Positions 12,801 to 27,800 of a DNA stretch of 64,000 bases are shown one piece after another. Made by a program: the position numbers and the translations under genes. The DNA comes from Opisthorchis felineus. Its lineage: Eukaryota; Platyhelminthes; Trematoda; Opisthorchiida; Opisthorchiidae. The notes below the pieces were generated by a model. The model saw only the letters and a list, made by a program, of their open reading frames with translations, ran no database searches and was not told where the DNA came from. The stretch is from contig SJOL01008723.1 of NCBI GenBank assembly GCA_004794785.1, forward strand, positions 776,818 to 840,817, read 5' to 3'. Every line of letters starts with the position of its first letter. Within the stretch, counting starts at the first letter, position 1.

Positions 12801-15800
12801 ACAAATATTAGGAGAGGGGAAAATGGGACTCGAGGGAGTAGCACGTGGGTCTACAGTTGTTTTGCCTGTCACCAGGTGTACGACTAGCACACTTCTAACT
12901 TTGCGACCTCAGTGCATAACATTCTGATCTAAATGCTTACCGAATTTAATTCCCAACTTAACACGGAAAACGTGAGTTTCAGGACGTCGACGGTGAGCTT
13001 ACGAAATATACCTGCTGGAAGACCCAATTTTACGCAGTATTATAGCATATATATATATATATATATATATGTATTCTGTGTAGCCAAAAGAATGGTGTCA
13101 ATTGCAGAGTTGAATGATCTTAGACCGGATGTTGTTTTTTATCGGACTCTTTGTCTAGCTCAACAGAAAGAGGAAATTAACTTAACGAGATGATTTTTAT
13201 ATAGGAAAGCCTTACACACTGTATCCGGAAGAAAGTACAGTCATGACACTTACAAAATTCCGGCCTTATTTATCCATTTTTACCCAGCAACTCTGTGCTG
13301 CGCCTGTCATTTGATGAGTTCCACAAAGTTGATCAGGTGATTTGGTCCTTACCTCAGAAGTATGGAGCACCGTGCAGTTCAATAAATGGAAGTAAAGTAA
13401 GTTGAGGAAAAGCGAACTCAAGAGGCAGGGGTCATTTTTTCTTCTTAGAGTATTTCTTTGGACTTGAATACACTTTTAAGGGAAACAAATTTGGCATGCC
13501 GTACTGTAATTTTCTTATGAGTATTGATTTGGAACAACCATAATAGTCCTCCACTAAACGAAACGACGATTAATTTGACCAAGCGTGACTACTGGATGCC
13601 TATTTAAACGTTTTCTTCAGCTATACATAAGAGTTGCAACATATCCCCACGTGAAGTTACTACACCACGGTTTGGCAGGTTATGTATTTGCTTTATCGTG
13701 CTCATACGGTACCAACGAATGTGAGTGCGAAGACTTTCTTTGAAGTGTGGCTAGTCTCATCCTCTCTAAATCTTGCGTAAACGCACTCAACTTTTAGGTG
13801 TATAAGCTTCCGTCTAGCTAGATCGGAATTTCGCGCGAACAGCCTGCCTTATTTGGCGCGACTTAAGAAATCCGTTTGTTTCACAACGGCTTGACAATGA
13901 AAGTGGGTTACATATCCTGATGAGTATAGTTTTAGAGGAAATACCTGACCTGGACAATAAAACTGCGAGATAAAATTCTGTAGGCAATGAATCACCCTGA
14001 AGCTGTGTTGTTTCAGGCTCCTATTGGAATTGAGTAATGTCGCATATACTACTGGCCAACAACTGTTGTATTCCTTGACCTCAAAGAAGCTATTAACTCT
14101 CTAAGCAAAATAATTTTTCACATATGTTTAAACAAAGAGAAGTATCCGTGCAGTTCTTGCTATTTTTTCCAACGTTTTTGGTAGAATGTAGGTTCAGAGC
14201 GAGCTGGTTCGAGGTTTTCTCATTGGTGGAATTGACCACGCCTGCCTTGTAAAATACGAAATTAGGAAAATCTAGCTATCTAAACTGTGCATCAAGGAAG
14301 GTTAACTGACATGATCTAGGCAGAAGATCACCAGTCCGCACAACGCACTTTCAGTAGTGTCTAATGTGTCTCTTGTGTCAGCAACGGTCTTGCATCTTTA
14401 CGAGTTTCGATCCCCTTGTGCCTTTTCGGAACCTCAAAAGGAAAAGCATGAGTCTACTGACCATTTTGCATAACTCGGGAGCCACAAAATCTGTGATTAA
14501 ATTGTGCTGGAGAAAGTCAATGCACGCAACACTGCTGAAGTCCAAACAAATTTTGTTGAAGCTAGAGTTTTGTTTATGCAAGGCAACTTTAAGACCGGTC
14601 CTGACAGTTCGGCCAGCATTTTTGTTTCACTGCCACAAGACAGAAAGCTTTTCTTGAATTTAACGGAACGATGTCTTAGAAAAACTTTGGCAAACACCTT
14701 TAATTCACCTGAGTTGAGATTCATTTCGCAGATGTTGCGTGTCAAGGCAACGCCTTACAGTGAACTCACTTCCGTCACCGAACATCTCAGACATATCTTT
14801 GTGCATTCAGTCTTGACTGGGAACATTGTGAATCAGTGCGTTTGAACGTCAAAAATAGCTTATCGTGTCCCCAATTTGATTGCAAAATACCTTGTGCTCC
14901 TGGCTATTCCACTGACGATAACTCAGCTTTTTGGATTGTTTATTGGCCGCAAGTTAAAAACTTTTGGCCTTCTGCTGATAACAGCCTTTGATGCACCGCC
15001 AGTGCGTTGTAGCCCAAGATGAGTCGGGTGTAAAGGTGACAACCACCGTGGGGTGCATACCGACTATCGACCGTTTCAGAATTCTGAATGTCGTAATCTG
15101 CTTGGAGTGTTTTCACTTGCCTTCACGTAGTGTTTCCAACCATTTACATCTGAAACAGTGGAATTGAATCTCCAGCACTGTGAAATAAATACGGACAGGT
15201 TTTTCATGCTAGAAAATATTGACTAGGCAATGAACTGATGTTTTATCATTTCGGCTCCGTCTTCCGTTGATTCTCATTTTGCAGCAATCAGAATTCAGGA
15301 GGATGGAGCCTCGAATTCCACAATCCTATGAGTTCGTGTGACAATTTTTCGCAATTGAGTAAAGAGAGTGAGCAGATATTTAGTGTTTACTTAGGAGCTG
15401 ATAACCATTTTGTGACTTCAGACGTACAAAGATAAGCACCACGAAATTCGCTAATTATTTCAAGTGCAGTAACCTGTAAGGTAGAAAACGGGATTGCTGT
15501 GCACATAGGCATAAGCATTGGTAGTTACTGTTCACACGGAAGAGATCTTTTGTTTTAAGCCTACTTCAAGTAGGTGATATTTTACAAAGGTATTTGATAT
15601 TTTTATACATTCTCACCCACAATAACAGTCACCCTCACAAAGAATTATTTTGGTTGCTTTCTGTCATCTCTTTCTTATAAAAGGAATCCTCGTGTGATAT
15701 TCTGAAGGCTTCCATCCTTCGTTTTACATGTAAACAAAAAATAGATGGGGCGGTGATCCATTTATACTATTTCACCATTCTCGTTAAAAAGGTCAACAAA

Positions 15801-18800
15801 ACGAAGTACGAATGTTCATAATGGGTTTAGCTGGTTGGTTTACGCCTAATTGAACTGTGAATCCGTGTTTCTTTCATATCTGACTCAGATTGGCTGTCAG
15901 TTCTCATCGGTTTCCCTCCTCGTTCCCGTCGATGACGTATTTTTCACCGCAAACTCAAAAGCCTTCCGAAGTGGACTGTACGCCTGTTTGACAGACGGCT
16001 CATCCTCCGAATGTACGCTGCGCCAAGTAAGAATATTTGGCTACTGTGTGATAAACGTGTTGAAATTCGGCTTCTAGCAGCGTGACAAACTGACGCCACG
16101 TCTTTAACCTGAAAAGTTTTGCCGTAGGATGAGGTCGTTAACTGCTGCTTCCTGTTTGGCCTAAATGAATCCGGAACCGGGATCTGCTTTGTATGAATAT
16201 TAAGCATGGATTTCCTACTATACATTTTCAAGACGTTTGGCGACTGAATGATTATAACACCTATTTGTGGATCATTTGATATCGCCCGGATTTTTGTTTA
16301 GGACCAAAAGGCCAGCAATGATTGGGGCTCAGGATTTTTCCACCACTGTAAGAAAGAAAGAAATCACTGTAGAAATAATGAAGCTGACAACATAATAAAC
16401 AGGTTGAACGAGAATCTGGTGTTTCCGTTTCTGAGAGTGATTTTTACCATCTACAAGCCTATAGGGATTCTGCAAAGCAACCACTGATTCAGATTTTAAG
16501 TGAAAAAGTATAGTGTATTAAATGAAGCACCATTAAAAAGCGTTACTTTTGCCCTATTTGCTAATTTTATTAAGGCCGCTGATTTGCGTGGACCACCGAA
16601 AACACATTGGAAAGATTTGGCACATCGTCCTGTCACCGACTACTCCCAAGTGGTGGGGATCGCTACCAGTAACCGATATCTGTACGTAGCTACGCGGTTT
16701 GGCAATAGCAGTGCTTCGAAGAACGTAATAATGAGGATAGCCGCAGAAACAGAAACTGTCTTGAAAGCATCAGGTCCGAAGATCATCGAAACGCCTGTTG
16801 GCTCGAATTGGATTATGCAAGACGGTAAGTGGGGCTCGCATATTGGAAAGAATCTGCCCATGTATGTCCACAATGGTCGCATAAGGAAGTCATACTTCTT
16901 TGCTCTGCTGCTTTCAGTGACTATTCTCGCTGATCCTGATTAATTAGGGTACCCCCGGCTAATTAGAATCTCACTAGGAATTCCCTTTCTCTCTAGTACA
17001 CAGGTTACCCATCAGTAACGTAAAAGGTAGACATCGGATCAGAGTGCTGACTAACTTCGATAGAAGGATTCATTGGTACAGTCGTTACTGAGACTATTGA
17101 TCGGGATGGCGGCAGGTAGGATAATGACGACGATTGCTATGATGACGACTACTAAGATACTGATGATAAGCATGATTCTAATGGTGATTCTAATGGTCAC
17201 TGATAATGATAATACTGATGATGATGACGTCAGTACATACACCTCTATCTCTGCCAGCAATTCCGATCATAGTTACAAGAATAGGCACCTGAAAATGAGG
17301 AGGATACTGGATGATGCTAATGTCGGTTGAAATTTTACTCACATGGACGTTATGCACACCTGTAATGCCAAAGCTGCCCAAACTAGCATTTCAGTAAGCG
17401 TGACACCTTGAAAGGGGATAGCGCTGCCCTTTCTTGCGTGTATGAATCCGTAAAGGGTCAGTTTACTTCATTCATCTTTGGCGACATGTCATCCACTGTT
17501 GCCATCTGCCACATTTCACTACACCGAAGTTGGCTATCAGAGAACATTAATTAGCCTAATCCTGGGCTTTCCGTGACAAAACATAGAAACAGAAACGACT
17601 CGGTTTATCTTTTTGAACGAATTTAACTGGGACTCACCCCTCCTACATTGAACTCTGTCAGTGCGCTTGAAAAATGTTCTTTTAATAAGGTAATATGAGA
17701 AAAACCGCATCACTCACCAAATGAAGGCGAACACAGCTTAACTGGTTTAGTAACGCTAATAATGCAGATCGTTTTGGGTACTCATTCAGCCCAGACAACT
17801 GGCAGGGGCAATTTCGTAAAAGTCATTTGAAAGCTAAAAACACATGAATGTTCCGGCCAATTAATAGAGAACTGTGTTGAAATAGTATACAACAATTTGA
17901 CAAAACATACTACTCATAGGTTACTGAAAACTGGGTTTCACTCTTCTCGAGGTTCAGCTGGTAGGCAAAGTCCGTGAGTTTTCCGCATCCTTATGTCCTA
18001 CTGGAGAAACGATTGAACGCAGTTCGCAAGAAGTACTTTTTCACAAACTAAATTAGTTTTAACAGGGAGTAACTTACTCCCAGCTGGATTACTCGCTTAT
18101 GACATTCTGCAACTGAATATTCTGTACAAAGGCTGCTTTATGTCTCAGTTGATATGATTTTTTGGATGCTGTATTGTATTCTATTAGCGGGTCAAATAAA
18201 ATGAAAGGAAGCTTAAGCTAAGAATCAGTTGAGCCGCTCTTTAAAACCAAGCTAATACGATAATCCAAACCCTGTGGTGCTTGACAAACAAAATGTACAA
18301 ACACTCCTGAAAAGTATATCATTGTCTGTCAAAGCGTTCGTAGATATGAATACTATTTCCTTTTCGAAAATCTTATCCGTGTGTATATTTCCTTTTAAGT
18401 TATGTAAACCTGATCCACGGATTCTCTATGCGGCTTTAGCGAAGGCTTGATATTACTGTCAGACATGTCTCCACATATTTTCATTCACTGGGAGAGTTAG
18501 TGGTGGGAAGCACCGAAACTCACCCTCATAAGATTCTGCAGAAAAAAAACATTAAGGAGACAACTGCCCCATGGCTTTTTGATACATTCAAAGGATTAAG
18601 TCAATATTTGGTTAAAACCACGGGTTTTCTCAGTTGAGCTTCCAGTTTGACGGTTGACTGAATGAATTAGAAAGTGGGTAATTTATAGCTCTTTTATCAC
18701 CTATATTCAGCGCTGTCTTCCGGGGTCAGGGTGTCATCCGGTTGAGTGCGACCTTGTAGCGCTGCCTCAGATGTTTACAAGAGAACTTCTCACTTTGTGC

Positions 18801-21800
18801 CTGTAAACCAAGTGTCCAAAAAGACCCGAATATCCCTCAGATCACCTGTTAGCTGAGGGTGTGAACTCAGTGCACCGTTTTAACTTTGTTTAGTTTGGTT
18901 ACTACTGGATAATTCATCCGTTGCCAGCATTCGGCAATGGAGAGTATTCTCAAAGAGCATAACACCAGCTACCTGGATGCACTGGCTTGGATCTAGCTTA
19001 GCGCACCTTCTTAGAAATTCGTTCCTTGCTGCAGTTCTGCTGGCTCATGCCTAGAATCCACCCACAAGAGTGTTCATTTCTCTCTTACATGGAGAGCGAT
19101 TTTTGGAACGCCTACAGAAACGTGTTCAGGGACTGTGCAATGGCAACTTATGAAATATTTACATATATATATGATGATGGAACAAGAATTTAACGCGTAC
19201 TAAGGGAGGCAAAATCAAAATGTTTTGTCAAGTGAAGGCTTTCTTGGAAAGCAGCCTGACTAAAGTTTACTAAGGCATTTGCTGAAGAAACCAATAAACC
19301 AAAACAAGCCAAGAGGATACTGATTGTTAGTCGAGAGCCTCAAAACCAGATAAATTGGTTGCACGTTTGTTGCTCTCTGCCTACTTATTTGTTCTCTTCA
19401 TTTAAAACAGATCAATGGCGCGAGCCCAATAAGTTTTCCTTCTGAATGTTGGACAGTCGCTTTCCTTACATTACAGTGTAAGCGTACCTACATTTTCTTT
19501 CTACTTTCAGATTTTTTCGATTTACGTATATCGATAGAGGCCTAATCTCTTATGCTTTTTCTTAAAAATACGACCCCAAAGTATTGCCGTTTTGTATGCA
19601 CCTACCACATACTTCAGTCTTTCAGTAGAATACGGGTGAAAGTACTGGGGGCAACGCTGGATTCTGAAGAATTCCAGTATGCAAATAGGCGTACGCGCTC
19701 TACGCCTGAAGCTGCGGTATTGTTCAGAGCTGAAGGGAAATAGTCGAATGATTAGGACTGTTTCTTGAGCAAACGGAGACCTAAGAGGCTTTGACTGAGG
19801 TTATCCACCAGAATCTCTTTTAAACAATAAACTAGTCGTTATTTACTCCCTTGGTCTCACAGAAGAAGTTTGTGCTGTCTGGTCGACCCCTTAAGCTGTC
19901 ATCCAAATGCCAAGTGTAATCAAAAGCCAACCAACATCGTCTTTCCATAAATAATTATTTGTTGATATTTTGTGACCTGAAACACTCGCCCAAAGTTCCA
20001 CTGGGCGCCATTTACTCCTTGTACTCCGATCTATCAAAATCTATATAGGCGTCTAAGGTACACTCCATGTTTAAGCCAGTTTTTGTGCGAATATTTGCAG
20101 ATTACAGCTCCATGGGCGTTACTATCTTAGGTCCGCTGTACTGTGACGGCAGCGAATTTAACAGCATGAGGATTAACTTGAATCGACCTGATTTGAACAG
20201 ACCTTATGTAAGCTTGATTGACACCAACCAGGGCTTGAAATGCAATATCTCACTCAATTTTCCATCCTATTCACCCCTTCAACTATGTATTTTGAAGAAA
20301 CGTCAGAATTCTTTCAGGTCCTTTGTTGAAGTAATATCACACCCTATCCACTTGTTTATGGCCCATCAGGGGATACTTAGTGGTGATTCCATTCCTTTCC
20401 CTTCTTGTTTCATGTGTATTGCGAGTGACTGATGTTCGTAATCGAGCTGAACTGAATCACTTCTTTTCATGAGTCCGCAGTGGTGACTGGACTAATAGCG
20501 TTGCCTCGGCTGACTCTTCCTGACTGTCAATTGTGTATGGAACCACAATTAATGTTACATTACCCGCAGGTTGTATCAGTTCTCTTTCCGTAAGGCGACG
20601 TCAGATCATCACGCTTGAATGTTATCTCACCTATCTGCCCAAACAACGCCCAACGTTAGATTTGCTCGGGTTAGGCGCGTGGACCAACAAGCGTCCGCAA
20701 ATAAGCCATTCGATTCTCTGTATTTTCACAGAACGGACAGCCTTTATTGGAGCCTTCGAGTTTCACAACGCCGTCTACTTCATTTTTCGCGAAACCGCTC
20801 ATGAAGCACTTGAAAGTTGTCAAAGCCAAGTTAGTTTATTGAGCTTTTCGTTTGTTGTCTTCTATAATCTAACCTGTGTAATTCTGATTCGTGCTACAAA
20901 TAATTATGTAGCATGACAGAGACAATGTTTTTACGAAGGTTTTTCGAGAATTCACCGAGTCTACTTTGAAAGAAATTCCAGACTATCGGAGTCTCGATTC
21001 AATGAGGATGCCAAAGTAGATGTTTGAAGCCTATCGGATGAGGTTTCATAAACTGTTTTTCAAAAACGGAATAGTCCATTTGGGCACTTACGTTTCTCCA
21101 GTCATTTTAGTAGTAGAAGGTAGCCGTGGCAGAAGTAAGGATGAAAGAGTTTAGTAAGTATAATACTATGTTACTACTCTGTCAGGCCTGTGTTTCTGGA
21201 CTGAATAGCCAGCAAACACGCAAAAATGTTTCTTTGCACGGCACTACCTGACTATCATTTTGTTCAGTTGACTGGTGTGAATCTTATTTACAGAGAAACG
21301 CTAACTGTTGTACTACCCTTCCCCCGTAAACCGTGTATAGCGTAACAAAAAGACACGGTTGCTCTGTTGACATTTGGATATCATGAGTGTCGTGATAGTG
21401 TTAGGAAATAATTGGAAAATAGTATAAAATTTCAAGACGGAGCCAAGCGAACGTTTACAACAGTAGGTATTTTAGTAGGAAGCCAGAACGATTCCAAACA
21501 GTTGTTGGTGACTGCTAGGTAAATGCTGTCCATTTTTAACCTACTTCCTTTTATGCCATCCCTGGCCGCAAACAGTTTACGCATTATGACCGTATGAGAA
21601 GGCATATACACCGCCTATGTAACTGTCACCAATTGAATTATCAACGCTTTACCGCTAACTGTTATATTCACAAATGTGTCTTGTCAGCAAATTTAGGTTA
21701 CCAAATCTTCACCAGAACGGTGTGTCGTTGCACCAAACAGCCTTAATGTTCTCAGCGGACCTCAGTCCACGCGATCTCAGGCATTCCAGTACCTGTTTAA

Positions 21801-24800
21801 ATGGATAAAAATACTCTTATCCTAAGCATATAGATTTACCTGAAGGTGACTCCAGTTTGGCAGGATCGTATACTGTGCGAAACGTCACTAATCGCCCCTA
21901 TTTTTACTGTCACTGGAAACGGAATTTTTGGCCTCTTTCAAGTTTACGTGTGAAGAACTCCCAGGAAGTTCAGGTTGCAGGGAGAACCGAGGCGGAGCCC
22001 TACTGGGATCACCTGGTGGATCTAAGAGTGAGTTGCCGCGTGAGCTCCAGCCAGCATATGCGATGCCCAATGATTCAACCAATGGAGTCAAGACTATAGT
22101 ATTTTCAGTCGTGATCATCTCTCAGTACCTTATTTCAGCCGGCTGAAGGATGGCGCATGAACTGCCGTTGTTGGAACCAGATGAAGACATCACTTGTACA
22201 AAAGGGATTTCTTGGTGGGCACCAGGTGCGCAGAGGCGAAAGTTGCTTACTGGAAATGTTTACGTGGGCGTTTTTCCAGAGGTTTACTCTATTGGGGTTT
22301 TAGGGAAACTCGCTACAGCATAAAGAGACAAAATTGCGTAGGCAAGAAAATGCCCAAGTAAAAAGCACTTCATATACAAAAGGTCCTGAGCCGCTGTGTC
22401 TTCAAGTCTTCAACGGAAAGTAGTGTTTCAAGTTTCTCACAAAGTGGTCTGTCAGTTCGCCTTTGAGGGCGCCAAACGTGTGTAACAAATGCTCGGAAAT
22501 GTTTCTCATTAGGAACGAGGAAAGCTCTCCGACTGAGTGGAATGTGCATAAACCGAAAATTCAAGTGAGCTGTGGATCACATCCTCTGGAATCACCACTG
22601 GAAGCTACTGATATTCAGTGAATATAAAAGTGCATCCTTTACCACCTACCTGGCTTGGCACGTTAGCATGGTAAAAGAAAAGAAGGATCTGTGGTAAGTG
22701 AAGGTATACTAAATGCTTTTCAATCGTTCGAGGTTGTTTGACTAAGCTGACAGCTAATGCCAATGTCTGTCTACTTAGTCATCGATTTTCTGGGAAGAAA
22801 ACGCAAGAAAAGTGAAACTCAAGAATGACGGCTCTATAAACCGTGCTGCCTCATTGGCAGGGTCATCGTTTTATGCATGAATATTTGGTTATCAGGTATT
22901 CCTAGGCCAATACGAAGCCTGGGGGCATGGTGAGGAAACTTTTCTGCAGCTGAAAGAGGCTTTCTAAACCGGTGGATTGATAGGGTGAGGAATTTTGTGA
23001 TGTGTAGTGAAATTTAGGGGAAGCAAGTTTCGTAACTGTTTTCGTATGTGTGCAAAACCCCCATATTTTGAGTGAAAAATGATAACGCACACCGTATACA
23101 CAATCCGCAAAAAGCAAAATTTTCGGAAATTTTCCATAAACAAATTTGGAATGGAACATAATTTGATAAATGATGCACATTTGAATGTCTGAGTTGAACT
23201 GGGGTGAAAGAAAAGTCAGGTCCCCTTATTACACCATCCAAATAAAATTTTTTCTTTTGCGGGCCATTTCACATGAAACGACGATATGGAAATTGTTTTT
23301 CCTATTTTGTCTTCATAGGTTACTGTATCCCGAATTGGAAGAGTGTGCCTGGTGAGTCCTGTCCATCAGCTGTTTATCTTATTCAATGTGAAACAAATCG
23401 AAATTGACCCGTGTACATCTTGTTACTATACTTGCAGTCTGATAATGGTGGACCGCGGAAGAAATTGGAAAGTTTCACAAAAGCTACTCTCGTTTGTCCC
23501 AGTGAGAACAATGCAGAAGGAGAGTCGACAACCTTCATTTTCAATGAGGTCCAATCAATACAGATAGATCAAGGCACCAAGACACTGTTTGCAGCTTTCA
23601 CAACTTCAAGGTAACTAGGAGTTCATAGGAAAATTTCGCCTTTTTATGGCATCAAATAGTGTACAGATGTTACTCGAAATCGTCAGATTCAAAGTTACAG
23701 ATTCCCTAACTACTGATTCCCTCCTACATTTTGCAGGTTCTTGAGAAACTGGTGGGTTACTCGGAGGTATGATAATGGAATTTGAAAAGAGAAGCGATAA
23801 GCAAACGCCCTCTTAAATAGCAATTCTCTGGCTGGTTTACTACACGACAAAGCCTAAGTAGTTGCAGTGAAGCCGATGTGGGTAATAGGGAAAAATGTGT
23901 TACTCAACACAAGGGATCGGTGGTATAGCTCACCCCTAGGTCATGTGTGAAATGCAGTCCGGTATGTGTCCGCGTTGGATGGGTGTACTCATCGCAAGGG
24001 TGTTTTTGTAGTGTTGAGTGTATGCTGGTAAAGTGGTCGGAGATTAAAGGTCAATTGGGGACGGCTCAACAGTCTCACTTATGTGTATCTGTTTTGTGGT
24101 ACCTGGTAAACGACGCGAAATGCCCCGTTCATCTGCGACTAAATATTTCGCATCAGTTCACTGGGATAAAGGAAAACATTGAGTGAGACATTTATCCCCA
24201 GGGCGAACCGGCTAGCGTGACGCTTTCTGTCTTACCTAGAAAAATGGCGTACTGCTCCCTTCATGTAAGTAGCACCACACTCACAACTCAATCGGACTAA
24301 TATCCACAGAAGAGAAATAGAGTGGTTATGTGTATCTCTAGTAAAGTGGTGGAGTGGGTCGGTAATACTGATCCGAGGAATCAACGTAAACTGCAAGCAG
24401 CCTTTGAACTACTGTTTGGGCTGCCAGGTCCTCTTTTGAAAGAAGCACTAGTTTGGACTTTTTCCGTTCTTTTAGTCCCCGCTTTATGCTTTGTGGACCG
24501 CCTAATGAAGTAAATCAGGCTCACAGATCCAAGAAAATTGGATATTCCATAATGACCACACAGGAAAAGAGCCTAAACAACAGCCCCCCTCCATGGTTAG
24601 ACGTTTTATGTCTGGCTCAACCGATAACTAGGACTTCAGGCTGGGGAAAGTGAGATATATGCGATGCAACTAACCCTTTGGGGAATACAATCCACAGAAT
24701 AGTTGCCACTGTTACCCTTTTCATGAGGTCACTTGACACGGTCAATATAAAAGCAGTAAGCAAAGAAGGATTGATTTCGAATTTGTCCAGCATTATCGAA

Positions 24801-27800
24801 AAAGTGTTATCCAAATTTGAAACTGCGTTTGATGAGCTTGGACTAGCAATGGAAAGCGGTAATTAGCATTCGACTGGCAGGCAAACAGACCCATTTCGTC
24901 GAACAAGATTTGGAAACGTCCTTCCCAGAAGCTTAATACGGCCTATTGATTACACTTTCCTCAAGCAGTTTCAGTAAATCCCGGTGGATTTAGAGTGCAG
25001 AATAATTCCATTCTGCCCACAAATTCAGCCCCAGTTCAAGTAAATCATTGGTACCAATTTTGAGGAGGCACCCTCAGAAACGAAGGTCCTATAAAGCCTC
25101 AGTATGATGGTGGAGTTTGATTGCAAACGAAACCATATCCAAATATTGTTGGTAGTGTGAGGAGGTTCTGAGATTTTAGTGAATATCTCCTTCTGTAAGG
25201 GAAGCCAGTCTACGCTGAAAAGCCGAGAAGCAATTTGAACGGTTCGGCCACCAGCAGTTGATCAGCAATGTGGTTAGCTCGCACCTTGATAGGATAAAGC
25301 TCCACGCATCCTATATTAACATCCTAGAACGCGTAATGTGCCAGTTTTTAAACCTGTTTAGATCAATCTCCAAATGTATTCAACACGGGTTTACATAATC
25401 TTGAGGTATTTGGCATTAAAATTTTGTGGGCGTTGTCTGAGTACGGTAACCATGAGGTTCATTATCCAACTGACTTCTTCGTGTATGATTTTGACAACGA
25501 AGTAGCCGCATTTTTGAAGGTGACGTTACCCACAGGTTATGGAAGACATCTCGTGTATGGTAGCTTTCGTTTACAATGCTGCAGAAGGTAAGTTATGTTT
25601 TTCTTTAGATCAGGGTTGTGTTTTGTGGCGAAGTTTCTTTCTTATTTCTATGATGCCAAGTTTCTCAGTAACAGATGACGATTCAATATCCTTACTGAAT
25701 TGCACATGATAAGCATTAAAAAAATTCTACAGCCATTTTGCCATGTTGAAGTTCCATCCCTCCAGGTTCCGTGGTGTGTGCCTACCGCCTTACCGACATC
25801 GAAGACGCATTCAAAGGACCGTTTCACATAGCGAATGGACAGGCGACCAAATTCGAAAGTTCGGGTGATGTAAGTCCTGTAGAGAGCAGCAGCCTACAGC
25901 CTTTCTCATTTCTTCCAAAATCATCTGGTCAACAATCAACGAATAGGCGAAAAGGTATTTTGTAACAATGTCTTACAGCTCCTCCAAACGCCTCACAGTG
26001 TTCTTCTCGATGAGGCCCGAAATGAGCGAAGTCCGGAAACTCATCCATTTACAATAAGCGGAACCTGTTAATGTCCATGTCTGGCTTAAGGAATCTGAAA
26101 CACTGAAGCACCTTACTCCATTTGTTCAGAACCGGGAGAGAACACGGTTACGAGAAGTTATAATTTCTTCTACTTCCCACAGTCGTCCACATCATACGAT
26201 CGATTGTGGAACACAAGTGTGATTGTTCCTAGCGGGCTAATGGAATGAAATGCAGTCAGCAGGTGTTCTGCAATCGGTTTTGCTGAGTTTCTGGCTGAGT
26301 AACAATTAGGTGGTTGATATTTCATTGCGCAAGTCATGTCTTCTGGCAGTTGTCCTGTTGTTATTTTAGATAGACGACCATCTATTCTATCAGGCTGTGT
26401 TACCGCAACTACAACTGAACAGGTGGATGACGTGGGCTGCAGAAAAAATATTTTCCCCCAGGTTGACTGACTTGAACTTCCACTTAATTGTGGCGTAAGC
26501 AATCGCGTTTCTGTCCAGCGTTCACAACTATATGATCATCCTTAATTGATAGTTGCTGTACACCTCTACAAAACTTGTGATGGCAACAGCATCCACCCTG
26601 TCTGCCTGAGGGTTGCATTTTCAGACGAGGTGTTCTGGGTAGCTAGTCCATTGCAAGGCTTGTTTCAAGAACTCTTCTTTCTGCTGTTCACCACATGAAT
26701 AGATATTTCTTGCGCTACCAAATAGCCCTTAAAGCTTTGTCTATGTTAAAACCGACAATCTGAAGGCAGTCAACGTTATCAAAATCAACAATGAATATTC
26801 GCTGTGAACAAAAGCATACGAAGTTTCAGAAGACGATGTGGGACATATAGCGAGATGTTTTACTAAATATCTGGTCACACAAGTCCAGTTGAAGTAGAGC
26901 TGCGCTAGTAGGAATTAGTTCAACATCAGTAGAAAACATCTCACTGACATACCATGAGACCCGAGCATCGAGCCTATGCTTTATACTGATCCGAGAATCA
27001 AGAACCTGCTCAAGAATTTACTTTCAGCCCGCACTTTTGGGCTTCCGTACACCAGTGCGCAGGCCGACCTCATTTTATAGCATAAGCTTGTGGACAGTAG
27101 AGCTACCGTGCGAATCGAACGTGACGGAAGTAGATGCGTGGTTGGCAGTGGTCCATCGCCGGCCGCCGTGAACGTCTAAGATCGAGAACGCACTGAGTTC
27201 AGTTAATTCAATACACTCTTGTCAGCTTAACTAGGGACACGGCTAGTTCTTCACTCCTACATATTAGTTGGGACGTCACCTATGGGAGATTCCAACTGGT
27301 CTCAGCAATTAGGCTCATCCTCATTAGCTAACTTATCAAAAGGAGCATATCACACGTTTTCTAAACTGGGGCATCAAAATATTGTTCCCGCACTGGTGAT
27401 GAATGATTTATACAGTGGAAAGATAACTTTTCTTCATTTTTCTTCATTTACTAATTTGGATATTTGATACTCTTATATATCGCTGACAAACACCAACTAT
27501 GGCCGCATTCTTATGCTTCCGATTGATCGTTAGCTGTCGTCGTTCCGGTTGTTTGCGAATGATTATTCAAGTGAATACAGGCAACTGTCACCAAGCGTGA
27601 CGATTCCTCATATGGTCTTTTCCATAAATATTAAGAAAAGTAATTGTGATTAATGGAAATTTTTGAGGTCTCTCGCTCCGTCTTATCCTATGTGTCAGTC
27701 TTGTTGCCTGCAATTGATAGTTTGACTGTGAAACGTTGCTAGAAATGATGTTTTCTGCATATCCACGGCTGAGTTATAGGCCAAAGCAAGATCAAGTGGG

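Noticed and set aside
14504..14845. 113-codon open frame inside intron 4
   Set aside because: No recognisable motif and no matching splice phase. The surrounding + and - frames are open too, so it may be chance.
17073..17330. Met/Asp-rich open frame
   Set aside because: It is produced by the GAT-rich repeat, and the opposite strand is open as well.
20101..20207. Exon-like segment with good acceptor and donor encoding [15 protein letters not shown]...
   Set aside because: It enters in phase 1 and leaves in phase 0, while the next certain exon needs phase 1. Exon 6 joins directly to the exon at 20732 with matching phase and a better family fit.
27306..27470. Open frame considered for the missing Sema segment
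   Set aside because: It lacks the conserved Cys expected after the GPF motif, and its possible donors are weak.
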